This document shows positions 14,226-15,486 of a stretch of 15,486 nucleotides of DNA, in pieces. The stretch is from Oscillospiraceae bacterium. Lineage in GTDB: Bacteria > Bacillota > Clostridia > Oscillospirales > Oscillospiraceae. The DNA lies in the NCBI GenBank assembly GCA_029067025.1, contig JAIEFH010000263.1, positions 1 through 15,486 of the forward strand, written 5' to 3'. Below the pieces are notes generated by a model. It ran no database searches. It had not been told where the DNA came from and saw nothing but the letters and a program-made list of their open reading frames with translations. Within the stretch, counting starts at the first letter, position 1; every line of letters begins with the position of its first letter. The position numbers and the translations under genes are program-made.

Positions 14226-15151
14226 AAAGCGAAAAGCTGTCGACCCGCCAGCTGGCGGTGGCGGTCATGGTGGGCGGATTGTCCATCGGCGCCGCGGCGG
14301 CGGGCCGGACGGACTGGCGGTGGCTGCTGGCCAGCGTACCCATCGGGGTGCTTGTGGGGTGGGGGCTGCTGCGCCGGGTAGGACGCCGGCCTCTGCATCC
14401 TATATTAAACGCGCTGTATGGCATTTGGGCGGTGGCGCTCATGGCGGACGTGCTGCGGCGGACGGCGGATCGCGTCCAGGCGGCGTCCGGGAACCGGGAA
14501 AACACCGGCTGGCTGCTGGTGCTGCTGGCGCTCCCGCTGATCTGGATGGGCTGGGGGAAGGCGGCGGCCTTCTTCCGGGCGGTGGAGATCTTCTGGCTGG
14601 GGGCGTTGGTGACGGCGGGGGCCATCCTGCTGCTGGGCCTGCCCCGGGTGGAGTGGCGGTGGGTGATGGAGCCCGCCGGAAACTGGTGGGAGTCCATGCT
14701 GGCGGGAGTAAATGTACTGTCCGCCGGACTGTTTGTCCTGCCACATTTATATAAGGTCAAGGAAGAACCGGGCGGAACCCATTGGGGACTGATGTGGCTG
14801 GGGGCGCTGGGCCTGCTCTCCGCCGCGCTGGGCCTGTTGACGGCGGGACTGCTCAGCCCGGCGGTGGCGGCGCAGGTGGACGTGCCTTTCTTTGCGGCGG
14901 CGGGACTGCTGGGGGACAGCGCCCGGTTGGAGGGGCTGGTATCCGCCCTGTGGCTGCTGCCCGACTTGACGCTGGCGGGACTGCTGGCCCACGCCTGGGG
15001 GGAGCGGCGGTGGCCCGCACTGGCCGTTATCGCGGCGCTGGGGCTGGCGCTTACGGGAATTACGGAGCGGCTGCCGGGGATCGCGGCGCCTGTGGGCTGC
15101 CTGATCCTGGTGGTTTTGACCGCGGCGCTCCCTCTGGAAGGGAAGAAATAG
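14222..15151 (+). CDS. GerB-type spore germination permease subunit
   Basis: A 309-residue membrane protein with about ten predicted helices from residue 10 on, in the position of the GerB subunit (amino acid-polyamine-organocation superfamily), which is thought to bind the germinant. Fitting features are STRQLAVAVMVGGLS near the N-terminus, FFRAVEIFWLGALV mid-protein, as in the FxxxxE region of GerB proteins, and GLFVLPHLYKVKE. It is shorter than the usual ~360 residues, and family motifs are loose, so context carries weight. The start is GTG at 14222, overlapping the gerC stop (GTGA), with GGAGG 8 bases upstream; the ATGs at 14198 and 14207 are less well placed. No terminator is visible before the rRNA promoters. 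Confidence 0.82.
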   Translation: MKSEKLSTRQLAVAVMVGGLSIGAAAAGRTDWRWLLASVPIGVLVGWGLLRRVGRRPLHPILNALYGIWAVALMADVLRRTADRVQAASGNRENTGWLLVLLALPLIWMGWGKAAAFFRAVEIFWLGALVTAGAILLLGLPRVEWRWVMEPAGNWWESMLAGVNVLSAGLFVLPHLYKVKEEPGGTHWGLMWLGALGLLSAALGLLTAGLLSPAVAAQVDVPFFAAAGLLGDSARLEGLVSALWLLPDLTLAGLLAHAWGERRWPALAVIAALGLALTGITERLPGIAAPVGCLILVVLTAALPLEGKK

Positions 15152-15233
15152 TGGTTGGGCTCGCCGGAAAGTGCAACATTTTGTGGTCAGAAAAAATCCA
15201 AGAAAAAAGGATAGAAAAAAGCGAAATTAGGTG

Positions 15234-15262
15234 TTGACAAAGACGCGAAGGTCTGGTATAGT
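15234..15262 (+). promoter_or_regulatory. rRNA operon promoter P1
   Basis: TTGACA at 15234-15239, a 17-base spacer and TATAGT at 15257-15262. A consensus -35 and near-consensus -10; the first of two promoters in the same direction about 100 bases apart, as is usual for rRNA operons. Confidence 0.85.
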
Positions 15263-15264
15263 AA

Positions 15265-15276
15265 CTGAGCGCTCAG
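15265..15276. promoter_or_regulatory. Palindrome at the P1 start region
   Basis: CTGAGCGCTCAG is a perfect 12-base palindrome covering the expected P1 start. A second, CCAGCGCTGG, lies at 15292-15301 with the same AGCGCT core. Function unknown. Confidence 0.35.
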
Positions 15277-15334
15277 GAGAGAGCAAGGTTTCCAGCGCTG
15301 GCAAAAATTTTTTGTTAGACAGCGAAAAAACCTC

Positions 15335-15363
15335 TTGACAAACCCTGAAAAGCGTGCTAGAAT
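15335..15363 (+). promoter_or_regulatory. rRNA operon promoter P2
   Basis: TTGACA at 15335-15340, a 17-base spacer and TAGAAT at 15358-15363 preceded by TGC. The start is expected near 15370. Confidence 0.85.
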
Positions 15364-15369
15364 AATGGA

Positions 15370-15486
15370 GTTCCGCATGACAAGGGAAACCGAAGTTCGG
15401 CGGACTCGCTTGCACCTTGTAAATTAAACAACGAAGAAACACGAAGCACCAGAAGGACTTGAGTCCTTCAGGAAACTGTCGTAAAG
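15370..15486 (+). other. 16S rRNA leader, start of an rRNA operon (cut by window edge)
   Basis: Downstream of P2, TGCACCTTGTAAATTAAAC at 15411 resembles the boxA antitermination region of Firmicute rRNA leaders, and GAAGGACT-TG-AGTCCTTC (near 15450-15470) forms an 8-pair hairpin typical of precursor leaders. The mature 16S sequence is not in the window; that it follows is inferred from the promoters and leader. Confidence 0.7.

Overview
The window looks like a piece of chromosome from a GC-rich, spore-forming anaerobic Firmicute, probably Oscillospiraceae (Flavonifractor / Lawsonibacter / Intestinimonas type). This rests on gene content and sequence style: a three-gene gerA-type spore germination operon, a transketolase split into two genes, strong GGAGG ribosome-binding sites, frequent TTG/GTG starts and 1-8 base gene overlaps. 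The organism assignment is inference. Both ends look like contig ends: the left is an almost pure G/C run inside a broken gene, and the right stops in a ribosomal RNA leader.

Left part, minus strand (3534 to 1): a tightly packed operon behind a clear sigma-A promoter. It encodes a membrane protein made of two DUF1538 units, a tandem PII-like protein, a P-loop kinase fused in frame to a Nudix hydrolase, and the start of an Orn/Lys/Arg decarboxylase-family PLP enzyme. The PII-like protein next to the transporter suggests a small-molecule-gated transport module. This is the least characterised system in the window.

Plus strand 3661-6720: from a divergent promoter come aldose 1-epimerase (galM) and the two transketolase subunits, closed by a strong terminator. 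They link sugar entry to the pentose phosphate pathway.

6721-7046: a convergent intergenic stretch holding one copy (A) of a diverged repeat. Then, on the minus strand from 11150 to 7047, comes a coupled operon miaB - mreD - penicillin-binding protein 2: tRNA modification followed by cell-elongation wall synthesis, without mreB or mreC. Its upstream region (11151-11579) holds repeat copy B, a perfect palindrome and a 25-codon remnant of a deleted FAD-dependent oxidoreductase gene that still has a promoter and ribosome-binding site.

11580-11936, minus strand: an AT-rich 118-residue protein of unknown function with its own promoter, out of character with its neighbours and probably acquired.

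12151-15151, plus strand: gerA-type, short gerC-type and gerB-type genes, joined by GTGA start/stop overlaps. The gerC-type product lacks the usual lipobox cysteine and the C-terminal domain.

15152-15486: tandem rRNA promoters and the start of the rRNA leader; the 16S gene would begin just past the window. No tRNA gene, CRISPR array, transposase or complete rRNA gene was seen.
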